NCBI RefSeq assembly: GCF_030704535.1
Contig: NC_081822.1
Location: 1,126,001 to 1,190,000, forward strand
Source: Vitis vinifera
Taxonomy: Eukaryota; Streptophyta; Magnoliopsida; Vitales; Vitaceae
Reading direction: 5' to 3'
Length of the DNA: 64,000 nucleotides
The notes under the pieces: model-generated
The model's database searches: none
Told to the model about the DNA's origin: nothing
What the model saw: only the letters and a program-made list of their open reading frames with translations
In this document: piece by piece, positions 1 through 14,300 of the stretch
Numbering within the stretch: the first letter of the stretch is position 1
Layout: each line of letters starts with the position of its first letter
Position numbers and translations under genes: made by a program

Positions 1-142
1 ATTAACCTTTTTAATACTAAAAATAAATCATTGTTACTAAAGTAAACTTATTGGTTTTTTTATTACTTAATATTTAACATTATTAAAAATTATTTATTTT
101 TAAGTCTTATTTAGAATTAAGTCAAAAAGACAAATGCGACCT
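1..142. repeat. MITE-like terminal sequence cut by the window edge
   Basis: The stretch from about 60 to 142 ends in a motif (ttaagtcaaaaagacaaatg then cgacctaatg) that resembles the right end of the repeat at 4950-5203 (aattaagtaaaacaaacacc then acctaag). Both read inward through AT-rich sequence containing aattaagt and taaataattt-like words. This suggests the right part of a small hAT-like MITE whose left part lies outside the window. No target-site duplication can be checked, so the element type is inferred from the end sequence only. Confidence 0.3.
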
Positions 143-1241
143 AATGTTTTTTATTAGAAAATTTTTTAAATAACAAATCTGTAAGGGATAAAAAAAGTTG
201 CTTAATGAGCTGGAAGACACTTCGAACCCGGGCTTGAACCTGATTGACTGATGATTGGACCATTGAATCGATGAACCGGCCGGCCGGTTCTGGGTTGGCA
301 AGCGGCAAGCCCATACGTTAGGCTGGGCCTTCATGGGCTAAAATGTTGCCTTTTTTGCAAAATTTTGAAGTCCATTGGGCTGGGTCTCCATGGGCTGCCT
401 TAGGCAAACTTTTAAAGCCATCTTCATCTTTCTCCCGTCCGATCTGTGATGGATGGTTGATGATTTAAAGGAAAATCCATATTTAAATATGATGGATGAC
501 TGATGATTTGTCTTAGACTTTAAATTGAAGGAATGAGGAAGACACCACCAAGCAACTAATGCTATATGCTTAAATCTGTAAAATAACATAATTTATTTCA
601 AAAAAAAATTGTAATAATAAATATATGTATATATATATATGATATGTAAATTAATATAATATTTTTAAAACTTATCGAATAATTTTAAATTAAGTAAGAG
701 ATTTTTTTTTCAATTTCAATTTATATTTTCATATTTAAATATTATACTTATTTTATTTAATAGAACTTAAAATTTTAATACATTTATATTTATTCATGAT
801 TAATTTGATAATACTAATGATGAAAAATATATAAATATATATAATAAATATTTTTAATTTTTAATAATATTAAAATAATATATTTATAATGTCAGCAAAT
901 TACGATTGAACCATTGAACGGGGAACATTAATTTTTTCAGTTCAATCATTACCTTTTCAAAACATTCTTAAAAACTATTTGAAATAGAAAGATTAAAAAA
1001 AATTCACTTGTATTTTCTTCTATTTTTCTCTTTTATCTTCTGGCATTATAATTTGATATTAAAGAAAATTTTTAAAATAGTAAACAAAACCCAATTTAAA
1101 TTATTAAAATGAGAAACTTTAATTATTTGGGAAGGCACTCTCATCATTCTGGAATTAGAATTGGCAGGATGCCAGAAGACAAAATACTTGCCCTTGAGTC
1201 TGATCTGAAAAATCTTCAGAGTCTCCCATTTTAAATATGGA
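143..1241. other. AT-rich intergenic DNA with a GGGCT-motif cluster
   Basis: No gene is seen. Between 225 and 420 the composition is more balanced and holds a GC-rich palindrome (aaccggccggccggtt, about 275-290) and several TGGGCY motifs (near 321, 334, 377, 391). From 590 to 1130 it is low-complexity A+T with short AT dinucleotide runs. The words attgaaccattgaacgg near 903-918 and ggaccattgaatcg near 257-270 are similar, which may mark an old repeat, but I cannot define its ends. Confidence 0.5.
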
Positions 1242-1249
1242 ATGATTTT

Positions 1250-1309
1250 GAACCGTTGGATGAAATATTATGACCGTTGGAGACGCTCCTTAAATTCAAA
1301 CCAACGTCC
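1250..1309 (+). promoter_or_regulatory. Cluster of MSA-type (MYB3R-binding) motifs
   Basis: On the minus strand, 1250-1260 reads tccaacggttc and 1272-1283 reads tctccaacggtc. Both contain the AACGG core in the YCYAACGGYY context known as the mitosis-specific activator element bound by three-repeat MYB proteins of plant G2/M genes. A third, imperfect copy (ccaacgtcc) lies on the plus strand at 1301-1309. They sit 190-250 bp upstream of the ATG at 1499, a usual distance. The motif match is seen; G2/M regulation is an inference. Confidence 0.5.
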
Positions 1310-1498
1310 ATCTCCCATCATTAAAAAAAAACCCCTAGAAAAAGAATTGAAAAAGGTCAAAAAGAAAAAACGGATAAAGAAACATTGTAGCCTTACGCAT
1401 TTCAAAAATCGCAGAGGGATTTCTCTCTTCTTTAAGATTCTTTCTCTTTGATCTTGGTTTTTGAGTTTATTTTTTTCAGTTTTATTTGAAGTCCTAAA

Positions 1499-2211
1499 AT
1501 GTCGAAGATGCGATCGAATGGCAAACCGCCGCTGGGTAACTCTCCGATCCAGCTTCGTTCTCGCAGGGTCCTGCGATCCAGTGCAACCACCATCCAGACT
1601 CCACCAGGTGGGATCCTAACTTTTTTTTTTCTCACTCTCTCAAATCCATGGATTTCAGTTGAGACTGTTGGAGTTTTTCTGAAATTTGTTGATTTTCAAC
1701 AGGTTCTTTGACGAAAACCCTGAATCGCACTCAGGTGATTGAAGAATCTGGGCTTCGACCTGAATACCTCACGATTTCATGCGAATTGCAAGCCTTAGCG
1801 AAGATAGTACGAAACGAACTAGGAAACGGAAGTTCAGAAAACGTGGGGTTCCCTAATACTTTCGGTGCTAATTCAAGTCCTCTGTTCGAAAGAGGTAGGT
1901 TCTACGATGAGTACAGTGCAAGAAGGAACGAAAGACTGAAGAGAAAGAAGGGCGAAACTGGAGACGTAGGGAAAACTCCGTACAAACTCGGCGTCACCGT
2001 GGAACCCTCGAAAAGAAGGGACACGAAGAAATTTGAGAGCCTGAGGAAATCAGTCCCTGCTGCTTTATCCGTGGATCGAAGCGAGAATCCAAGGTATTTG
2101 CTGAGAAGCAGCACCAAAGAAAACAAGAAACCTCCAATGCCGTTCAACGTGGAGAAGTCTGCTGTCGCCGGAGATCGGAAAATCGGAGCTCGAAGAGTCC
2201 GGAAAGTCTGA
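1499..2211 (+). CDS. Small basic plant protein, unknown function, two exons
   Basis: Exons 1499-1607 and 1703-2211 join with a GT-AG intron of 95 bp to give a 205-aa protein. The intron splits a glycine codon, giving the junction QTPPGSLTKT; the second exon stays open to the TGA at 2209-2211. The product is rich in Arg and Lys. It has an N-terminal SPIQLRSRRVLRSS segment, a central conserved-looking stretch (RPEYLTISCELQALAKIV), a charged block FYDEYSARRNERLKRKKG and another LRSS near the C-terminus. No transmembrane segment or signal peptide is seen, so a nuclear or cytosolic protein is likely. The overall look is like small plant proteins sometimes listed near the TPX2 family, but I cannot confirm that, and no function is claimed. 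The MSA motifs upstream hint at expression in dividing cells. Some upstream in-frame sequence could serve as an alternative start, but the ATG at 1499 gives the simplest model. Confidence 0.75.
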
Positions 2212-3151
2212 AAGCTGAGAAATGGATCTCACACAATTTGTTTTTGGTTTCTCAGATCTCAGAAGGTGTTTGAAGGTTGCCTCCAGTTAGGTTTTGCATC
2301 TCTCTACAGTTCAGTCTGAGACTGATTTCAGTGGTTTTACATTTTGTGGAGAAAAACTTATGATTAGTTGATTGAATTTAGACAAAAACATGAAAATCAA
2401 TCATTAGGATTTATTTTGTCTCTTTGCTTTTTTGGTACATATGATCTTTTTGCTTAGTAAGTGAATTATCTTCTTTTAAAACATATTATAAATGCTAGAA
2501 ATAGTTAAAAGGCATTTATCTCCAAAATGAGTTCCTCTTCAAAAGGCGATAATTATTTTATTTCTTTTAATCAATTAATTATTTTGTTTAATATGTGAAA
2601 TTTGAAATTTGAAATTACCAAAAAGGGTTCTTTATTTTTCATATAATTCAAACTCTTCTTTCATCAAACTTATTCCAGATACAAGATCTGCTTGTAATGG
2701 AAAATGGTTATTGGGTATCATGCCAAACTCAAAATCTTTGAGTAGTATAAAGTAATAGATAAAACATGCTTTTACTTTATGATCAGGGATTAGACTATAA
2801 CTAAATTAATACTAATTTGGTATGTATCAAAAAGGATGATCAAATTAAACTATACTAATTTGAATCCTATTATTTTCCCTTTGTTTTTCTTTATACCCCA
2901 TACATATTCTTTATTGCTTGATATCATTATTATATACTTGATCCTATTATATTGTACTTTAATCTCTTGTTCATTTATATTTTGATGTCATTTATATATA
3001 TATATATATATATCTCTTTCGTTCAATTTATCATATTTTGAATAATTTAGATTTGAATTCCAATAAATACAAATGAAAATTTTATATTTTTTTCTATGGT
3101 TAAATTATATGACATTTTCTTGATATGATTGTCAAAAACTGTGTTTTTAAT
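2212..3151. other. 3' flank and AT-rich spacer
   Basis: The first 150-200 bases are likely 3' UTR of the gene ending at 2211. The rest is A+T-rich with an (AT)n run at about 2993-3013. I see no coding sequence. Confidence 0.5.
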
Positions 3152-3720
3152 ATGGTACTAAAAACTCTAGGATTAAATACATTTTCCCTCTTCAATCTTC
3201 AACATGTTTTACACTTTGTTCTCTCACAACACTTCACCTAAATTTGTTAAAAACAACACTTTGTCCCCTTGTTCTCTCACAACACTTTACCTGAACTTGT
3301 TAAAGACTACACTTGGTCCCAGATTAGAAATATTTCATAAAATTATAAAATTATAAAAAGAATCACTTTTTTCCACACTCTAGTTTGAGCACTAATTTAA
3401 ACTTAGAACCAACTTTGAATTAACAACCTTCAAGTGAAATTTTCCAAATGCCTTTAAAATATCATAACTACCCATTTTAAATTTTTATTTAAGATAAATG
3501 TTCTTGTGACCATTTGTGATTTTTGCATGTTGTTACATAATATAATAGCTTTGAACTTAGATTTGTTTCTTCACCTAATAACTTATTTATTGGCTTTTTA
3601 ATAAGTTTAAGGACAAAGTATCTCTTTAACAAATTTTTTAGGGGCAAATATTTAACTTTAGAACGTGAGAAAGCAAAGTATAAAACAAGGTAAAGTGTAT
3701 TTATATATATATACGGTACC
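3152..3720. repeat. MITE-like element with long imperfect terminal inverted repeats
   Basis: The left end reads ggtact, then aaatacattttccc, then tgttttacactttgttctct cac. The reverse complement of the right end reads ggtacc, then aaatacactttacc, then ttgttttatactttgctttc tcac. The arms stay similar for about 100 bases. Inside the left arm a block of about 55 bp containing ttctctcacaacactt is present twice in tandem (about 3220 and 3270). No gene is inside. Flanks are AT-rich, so a target duplication is not clear. Confidence 0.5.
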
Positions 3721-4173
3721 AAGAAAATAAATGACCCAATTGACACATTCAATTCATGCAGTCCATCATCGAGCATTCATAACCCATCAAGTTATCGTGA
3801 TCGTGATCATGATCACCATGATGATCGGTTCAAGGCAAAAGTTCCATAGCCAAAAGTCCATCATGGTCCATGGACAGCGAGATTACATCACTAGGGAGGA
3901 AAAGGAATTACAACCTCATAAACATTTGAAATGTTGTTACAAAATGGCCAAAACTCAGTGTCGACTAAAAAACCAGATCTGTGAACAGGGGTTTTCAATT
4001 ATAGTAGAAAAGAAAAGAAAAATAAGGCTGATGATAGGAATGTTCATTGCAAACTTGACTGAGAACCGAGATTGGCTCATATAATTGGAGACTAAGAATT
4101 CACTACAAAAACAAATGAATAATGCACAAAGGGGACAAAAATAGTTTAGCTGGTAATAATCTTCTGTGGAACT
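3721..4173. other. Spacer and 3' UTR of the downstream minus-strand gene
   Basis: The region between the inverted-repeat element and the stop codon of the mannosyltransferase gene. The part nearest 4173 is likely 3' UTR. Around 3797-3826 there is a run of gatc/gatgat-like repeats. Open frames here show no recognisable protein. Confidence 0.4.
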
Positions 4174-7630
<3,457 letters not shown>

Positions 7631-7707
7631 CTACGCTCCACTTTCAGATCAAAACCTCGGTTCCGATCCTCTCTTTCACTGCTTTTCTTCACCTGCTTTC
7701 TTGACTT

Positions 7708-7800
7708 CTCCGCTAAGACTAGGGCTCCAAGCCCAAACTGGTATCGTTGGGTTGGGCTGGGCCTTGCTTAGACCCATACAATAAATGTGGGCTCAGTAAT
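7708..7800 (-). promoter_or_regulatory. TGGGCY (site II-like) motif cluster upstream of DPMS1
   Basis: Within about 80-170 bp upstream of the DPMS1 ATG are agcccaa (7729-7735), ttgggctgggcc (7753-7764) and tgggct (7789-7794). TGGGCY site II motifs, bound by TCP factors, are common in promoters of plant housekeeping and growth-linked genes. The motifs are seen; their use is inferred. Confidence 0.4.
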
Positions 7801-8156
7801 GTTGCTTACAAGCAACGGACGTTTTTAAAATAATTTTGGCTTCAGTATCGTTGGGTCATGGGTGTGGCTGCATTTTTTAAAAATAATTTTCGATAAAATA
7901 ATTATTTTTAAAAATAAAATTTTAATAGGAACATAAATATAAAAAAACAATTGAGAACTATGAGCTGGTTTTCCCCTATTTTCTAATACTTGTTTTTAAG
8001 TAATTATTTTTAAATTAAAGAATAAAAAGTTTTTTTTTGTATTATTTTTTTTAAAGTAGTGTTTGACTATAATAAAATCATAAATTACATTTTTATTGGA
8101 AAATTATACTATATATATTAACAACTTCATAAAAGTATAATTAAATTTTTATTAAA

Positions 8157-8187
<31 letters not shown>
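8157..8187. repeat. (ATA)n microsatellite
   Basis: About ten uninterrupted ATA/TAA units in intergenic DNA. Such trinucleotide runs are often length-polymorphic. Confidence 0.9.
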
Positions 8188-8595
8188 GTATATAATATTT
8201 TATTTAAATAGACTTCTAAATTAACAAAATTTAATTTTTAATATGTATATAAACTAAATTTTTAATTATATGCATATATTTAATACTCAATTATAACTAA
8301 TAGAATATCATTTTCTCAAAGATTAGAGATATGATTAGTACCATTTTTGTCTATGATATATTGATCAAGGGGTGCTTCTTCTCGTATGTGAGGTGCCCCC
8401 TAAATTTAATTGATGGTCATATTTTTTTACCAAAAGATTACATTATTTTAGTATATATTATAAAAATATAAATACTAACATCTTATTAAAAGGCCAGTTG
8501 ATTTTAAAAAATAATAATTAATAATATTTTTATTTTAAATTATTTTTTAAATGAATGAACTTTTTTAATATGTAAATAAACGAAAGTTTTTTCAT

Positions 8596-8620
8596 TATAT
8601 ATATATATATATATATATAT
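8596..8620. repeat. (TA)n microsatellite
   Basis: An uninterrupted TA dinucleotide run of about 25 bases in intergenic DNA. Confidence 0.9.
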
Positions 8621-9308
8621 TTTGGTACTCAGTAGAGCATTTTGAACTAATTTCGATTTAATTTATAATTACTTGGGTCATTTACTTAAATTTCATATTA
8701 TCATTAAAAGTCAAAAGAATCACTTCATTTAGTCTATTATTTATAGTATATTTTCAAATTATTTTTAAAAATATTAAACTCATTAATAAATTCAACCCAT
8801 TAAATTTTATTTGATTTAAAGTTTATTTATTTAATATAAAAATTCATTAAAATATAATTATATACTAAAGATAAATAATATAGTCATTTTGTACCAATTT
8901 TGATCATTAAATACAAATAGTCATTGGTTTGTTTTTTGAGTTGGAAATTATTTTTTAAAAATCAATAAACTTGTTAATGAATCCAATATATTAAGTTTTG
9001 TTTGATTTAATGCCTATTTATGTAGCAAGAATTTTAATTTTTATTTTAAAAATGGTTCTAAAACAATAGAATCATTTTAAAACAAATTTTATCTCTCGTG
9101 GTATTAATTAGGTCACTATTGAGTTTCAAATTATTATTATTTTTTAAATTAGTAAATCATATCTATCAAGTGTAGTTTAATTTAGAATTTAATGGTGGGA
9201 AATTTTTTTAAGAAATTAAAGGAAATAAAATATATATTATTAAGAAATAAATATATCACATTTAAAGAATTTTTTGAGAATGAAAACAGAAAGATATAAT
9301 TATATATA

Positions 9309-9940
9309 GGGAGAATTATGTTTTGGGGGTAGATGGGCCCCCAAATTAACAAAAGGTCCATGTAACTCTTCAAATTGAGCCCAAGACCCAATGAAAGTAT
9401 GGAAATTGAGTTGAAGGATATCATTCTTCAGTATTTTCAAAAATGCCCTTTGTTGATTTTGAGAAAAAAAATTAATATTTTTGAAAAATATTTTTATTTA
9501 ATTTAACATTTTTTATTTTATTTAATATTTTTTTAAAAATACTTTTATGTAATTTAATATTTTTTAAAATACTTTTACTTAATTTAATATTTTTTTAAAA
9601 TAAATTTATTTAATTTAATTTTTTTTATAAAAAATTTAATTTAATTTAATATTTAAAAAAAAATTAATTTAATATTTTTAAAATACTTTAATTTAATTTA
9701 ATATTTTTGAAAAAAAAATATTTAATTTAATATTTTTGAAAACTACTTTTATTTAATTTAGTATTTTTGAAAAAAAATTATTGAAAAAAAATTATTTAAC
9801 TTAATTTTATAAAATATTTTATATGTGTTTTTAAAGGGTATATTTGTCTGTTACTATTTCATATCCTTCAATTCAATTTGAAGACTTATATGGACCTTTT
9901 GTTAATTTTGAGACCATCTACCCCAAAAGATAATTCTCCC
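9309..9940. repeat. 632-bp MITE with long terminal inverted repeats
   Basis: The left end reads gggagaattatgttttgggg, then gtagatgg, then aaattaacaaaaggtccat. The reverse complement of the right end reads gggagaattatcttttgggg, then tagatgg, then aaattaacaaaaggtccat. The arms match over about 60 bases; after an insertion of about 30 bp in the left arm the similarity resumes with ttgaaggatat and a shared cccttt. The interior is a low-complexity array of variants of aatttaatatttttgaaaa. Flanks are TA-rich on both sides (ttatatata and atatatatat), compatible with a TA-rich target duplication. There is no coding potential, so it is a non-autonomous DNA transposon; superfamily is undecided (Mutator-like or hAT-like). 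Confidence 0.75.
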
Positions 9941-10332
9941 ATATATATATATTATATTTTTTAAATTTAAGATCTAAATTTCGACCCACACATTCATGAT
10001 TCAACACTTGGATACTGAACCTGGCCCAAAAACAATTCAAAGAATAATTTTTTCAGTGAGGAAAAGTGACACCCAACTGACCCAAGTAACAGGCCTACAT
10101 TGGACTGGGAGATTGCCCATAGAAGGTATGTGGAACTTTATTCCGCACTCAAACAACAGGTACACAAGCATCTTATGATTCTTTTTATACACAGCCAGCA
10201 TACAGGCCATACATTATTGAACAGAAAATCCCAAACAGAAAAGGAAAATCCCGTGATTTATTGCTTTACATTTCACGGTGACATGCGGGGAGAAACAGGT
10301 TGCCATTTCGATCCAAATAGCGAAAAAGATTC
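9941..10332. other. 3' flank of the branching enzyme gene
   Basis: A short spacer between the MITE and the stop codon of the minus-strand branching enzyme gene. The part nearest 10332 is likely its 3' UTR. The open frames here cover the antisense of that gene's last exon and are not separate genes. Confidence 0.45.
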
Positions 10333-11342
10333 TCAGTCATCTGTAGCCTCTTCCACCACATCTTCTACTTCTGAACCTTCAATCAATCTCGGCTTGAACT
10401 CATGGTCTTTAACAGAAGCTGGTTCCTCAAGACTCTCCTGCTCAGCAACCACGTCGGCTACTAAAGTTGCATTGGCACCAGTAGAATTGTGATCATCATC
10501 ACTTTCTTCTAGACTTTCTTCAACTCTGTAGTAAACCTAAAAAAAAAATCATGAATGAAAGATTAGAAGCTGTAATGATCATATGATCATAATCTGGTGT
10601 AATAATCATGGATATTATTTTGAAATGGAAGGTGATGCAACAATCATAGAGCCCAGAAAATCTACCATATGGAATGTATAAACTAAACAATTCATAGAGT
10701 CAAGCTCAAGCCTCAAGTACATCATTCCTCTGTTAGGACAAAAAAAGAATAAAACCAGAAGAAAGTGAAGGAAGAATCATACCACACATGTGCGAGCTGG
10801 TGAGAGTACTTTGAAGGAATTGGGACGGTTGTTGAAATTTGTTTCAGGGACTCCTGGTATTCCTTCAGGTGATGTGAAATGGTCTGCATCATGGCCCACC
10901 TGCCATAAGGAATTTTCCGGTGATCATCAGGAAGACCATTGCAACTGGCAACAACTCATAAAAAGTAAAAACTCATACATGCATCAGCGGTTAAGCAGAA
11001 ACAGGGTTTAACTGATAATCCAAGCATTCTCACCCTAGAACCCTTGAAGTGATTTCTCTACCAAAGCAAATAAAAGAAGTTTTGGGATGTATCTAGATTC
11101 TGGTTTGGCCTTTTTTCCTTTCTTGCTGGGTGGATGTATTCAAGGGACACCAGAAAAGCTCACAGAAATGAAATAATTTCTAAGAAACTGCTAATATCAT
11201 GGAATGGAACTTGTAACCAGAAAGTCAAACAGGCAACACCTCATGTTCAGACCATATAATCACAGATACATTAAACCATACAGAGTTCAATCCTTCAGCG
11301 GCAGTATGCCATTCTTTCCACGTAGGTGACTCAGAATTTTAG

Positions 11343-11381
<39 letters not shown>

Positions 11382-14300
11382 GATAACCGTGGATGTCCGG
11401 ACCAGCTTACGCGCACCTCGACTAATCCCACGGGGTCCTGAAGTTAACGACCGGGTAAACCTCCAGTGGCCCTGAGGGGACTCGAACTGGTGACCATTGG
11501 GGAGCAAACCCAAGGCCTGACCAACTGAGCTACCCCTCAGGGTTCAGAATTTTAGCTTATATTGCCAGCAGTGAAATGAAAAAACTAAATATTAATTGTC
11601 CCTAACATTTTCTGAACATCAAAGAAACATGCAAAATAATTTTACAAGAGATTCCTTACTCTTCCTTGTCCACCAAATACACAAGCATCACTATCCAGTG
11701 CAACTCTATATTTCCCTGGCAAGTCGCACCCAACTTTGTACCTGTATGTTTCAAATACAAGTGGTGTAAAGAACTTTAGACATGCTTTTATCATCATTAA
11801 ACCTTATCCAGTATGTGAAACTTGGTTGCATGAATCCCATTCAGACATACATCTTACATGGAACCACATTTATACACGCATACACACACCTCTCATATGA
11901 TAGAAACATACATACCCGTCGTATGTATTCTCTGGATGAAAGTTGAACACAAAAACAAGATCTCCACGCTCAAAGACAATAACCTATAAGGTGAAACAAC
12001 AGATCAATGTTTTCAACATTAAGAAAAATGAACAGAATTGAATGAGTCTACTGTAGGCAATTTAACTACAACTCTAGTTACTAGATCCTACCAATGCAAC
12101 AAGCTAAAACCCAACTGCCCCTTAACAACCATCCCATCACATATACAACCCAAACCCCATCCACCCTCCCCCACAATGCCCCCCCATCAAAAGAAACATA
12201 ATTGATGAGGATAATTTTCTAATCCATGTTTAAAGCCCACATCAGACAGAAATTGAATCATCTGGTGCAGGTTTCTTGGATCACACCAATTTTAGGACTT
12301 ATCCAGTTCCAGATAAATCATATGAAACAGTTTATTTTGTATCAAAATATGTGTTGTTATATATTTCTATTTGTGCCCCTTATCTCATTATGGTAGAATA
12401 GCTCATATCTTTCTCAATCATTTATATAATTTGTATAATATCATTGCATAAGGAACTGAAGATCCGACACAAATGGTCATCAATTAGGCCTATCAACTCT
12501 CCTGTTTCAAGTTCAATGAACAGCACAAGTATGACTGCTTCTGAAAATAACAGACTGAATTAAAGTATAATGCGCACCTTCTTTTCAATTGCTCATATGA
12601 GAACAGAAATCAGTATTCCACTCCTAAAATTTTTGGTTGAAATATAACTCACTACCAGAGAGCAGATATACCTTATGTTCTTCATCTGTGCTGCTCACTA
12701 TCTGTTTTGTTGATGCAAGGAATGAAAATTTTTCATCCAGCAAATTCATAGCTGTGTCAAATGCATTCATGTACTGGACATGTTCCAAGTACAAAGAAGA
12801 AAATCAAATTAATATCTCATGGAAGCCCAATTAAAAAATATATATATTCAAATATGCAACAGGACACATGTCAGACAGATGCTTATGCCTAGTAAGAGAG
12901 GCACAAGGAGCAGGGTCCATCATCACATGTGTCTTACTGCAGCCCATGCCATTAAGCCAACATGAATTTTCTTAACATCTGATATGGAAATAAAAGGGAG
13001 GCCCATGTAAATTTTGATTAAGCCATTAAGAACAAGACAAATATCATATGGCCCAATCCATATTAGGCCTATGCACAAACTTAAAATGGTAGGTTAATAT
13101 TGACCAACAAATGATATATTTATAGGGAAGGAAATCAATAATGATGGAGGTAGGCTTTGCTAATGTCCTAACCAAGTACTATCTAAAGCAGAGAAACTAT
13201 TAACAAATGTTAAACAACTAAATATGAGATTCTGAACCTTGTATCTCAAGTGATCTGTATCCACCAGTTCCCATTGGCGTCGGCATTTTTCATAACTCCA
13301 ATCATTGCCTTCTCTTGGGAAGTCAATCCACTCCGGATGGCCAAACTAGAAGAAGCACGGATGATAACTAACTTTGGAAAATAATTATAATAATGGAAAA
13401 AACATGGACAAATTGAAAAGCTAATCCAGCAGTAACTTCTCCATGGGAAAATCACTTCCTTATACTGTTACAATGAGGAGAGCAACTTATTTGGGCAACT
13501 GATTTCCATGCATTTAGTATGATTCCCTTCACTTTCAAATGGAAAATTCTAAGGGTTTTTTTTTGGAAATTGCTATGGACAACAATTTTCTAACTTCAAA
13601 AACACGTTTGGCAATTTTTGTACTGAAAACGGTTCTGTGAAAATTTTTCTGAAAACAAGTGTTTCAAGGAAAAGTTTAAGGTTGTTTCAGATAATTTTCT
13701 TATAGGGTGCTCTACACAAAATTGAAATTACAAAGAATACTTTGGGAAGTGCACCTTACTTTCAGGGAGAATAAACTAAGAAAACTGTTTTCATATTTGA
13801 GTTCCCTATAGAATTTTGTTCTTGCAAACAAGTGCGAACTGTTTTTAAAAACTATTCTAAAAACCTAATTTTTCAGAACTATTTTTGAAAATGTAGCCAA
13901 ACAGATCCTAAGGCACCCATTTGGCATCATACCAAACATCCAATCTCAGTCCTTGATGTGTCTAGCATCATTGTAAAGGTTACAAAGAAGTGGAACTTAG
14001 GTACAAAGAAAAAAGACCTAGGTACCAAAAACTGAGATCTAAGTACAAAAAAATGATACCTAGCCTAAGATACAATCAAATGAGCTGATCAACCTCATTG
14101 AGCAAAAATCCTTATTTATTTTTAGGGACTCAAATTATTGGAAAGCCTGTGACTAGTATCTTAGTGATACCCTCCAATATCATAGAATATCTGTGCCTTG
14201 GTATGTACTGACACCAAGAGTTTGGCTGGATTAAGTTGGAGCCTGGATTGGATGGTTACCTCATTTCCCATGAAATTAAGAAAGCCCTCACCTCCCAATG

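Larger units (their letters stand above)
7801..9308. other. AT-rich intergenic DNA
   Basis: No gene is seen. The sequence is strongly A+T-rich with many short runs such as ttaatttaat and aattattttt, plus the two microsatellites listed separately. The gggtgcttcttctcgtatgt block near 8370-8400 is the only balanced-composition patch. Confidence 0.5.

Noticed and set aside
11440-11543. A tRNA gene on the minus strand
   Set aside because: The A- and B-box words are present, but the sequence does not fold as a full cloverleaf and lies inside a SINE with a target duplication and an A-rich tail.
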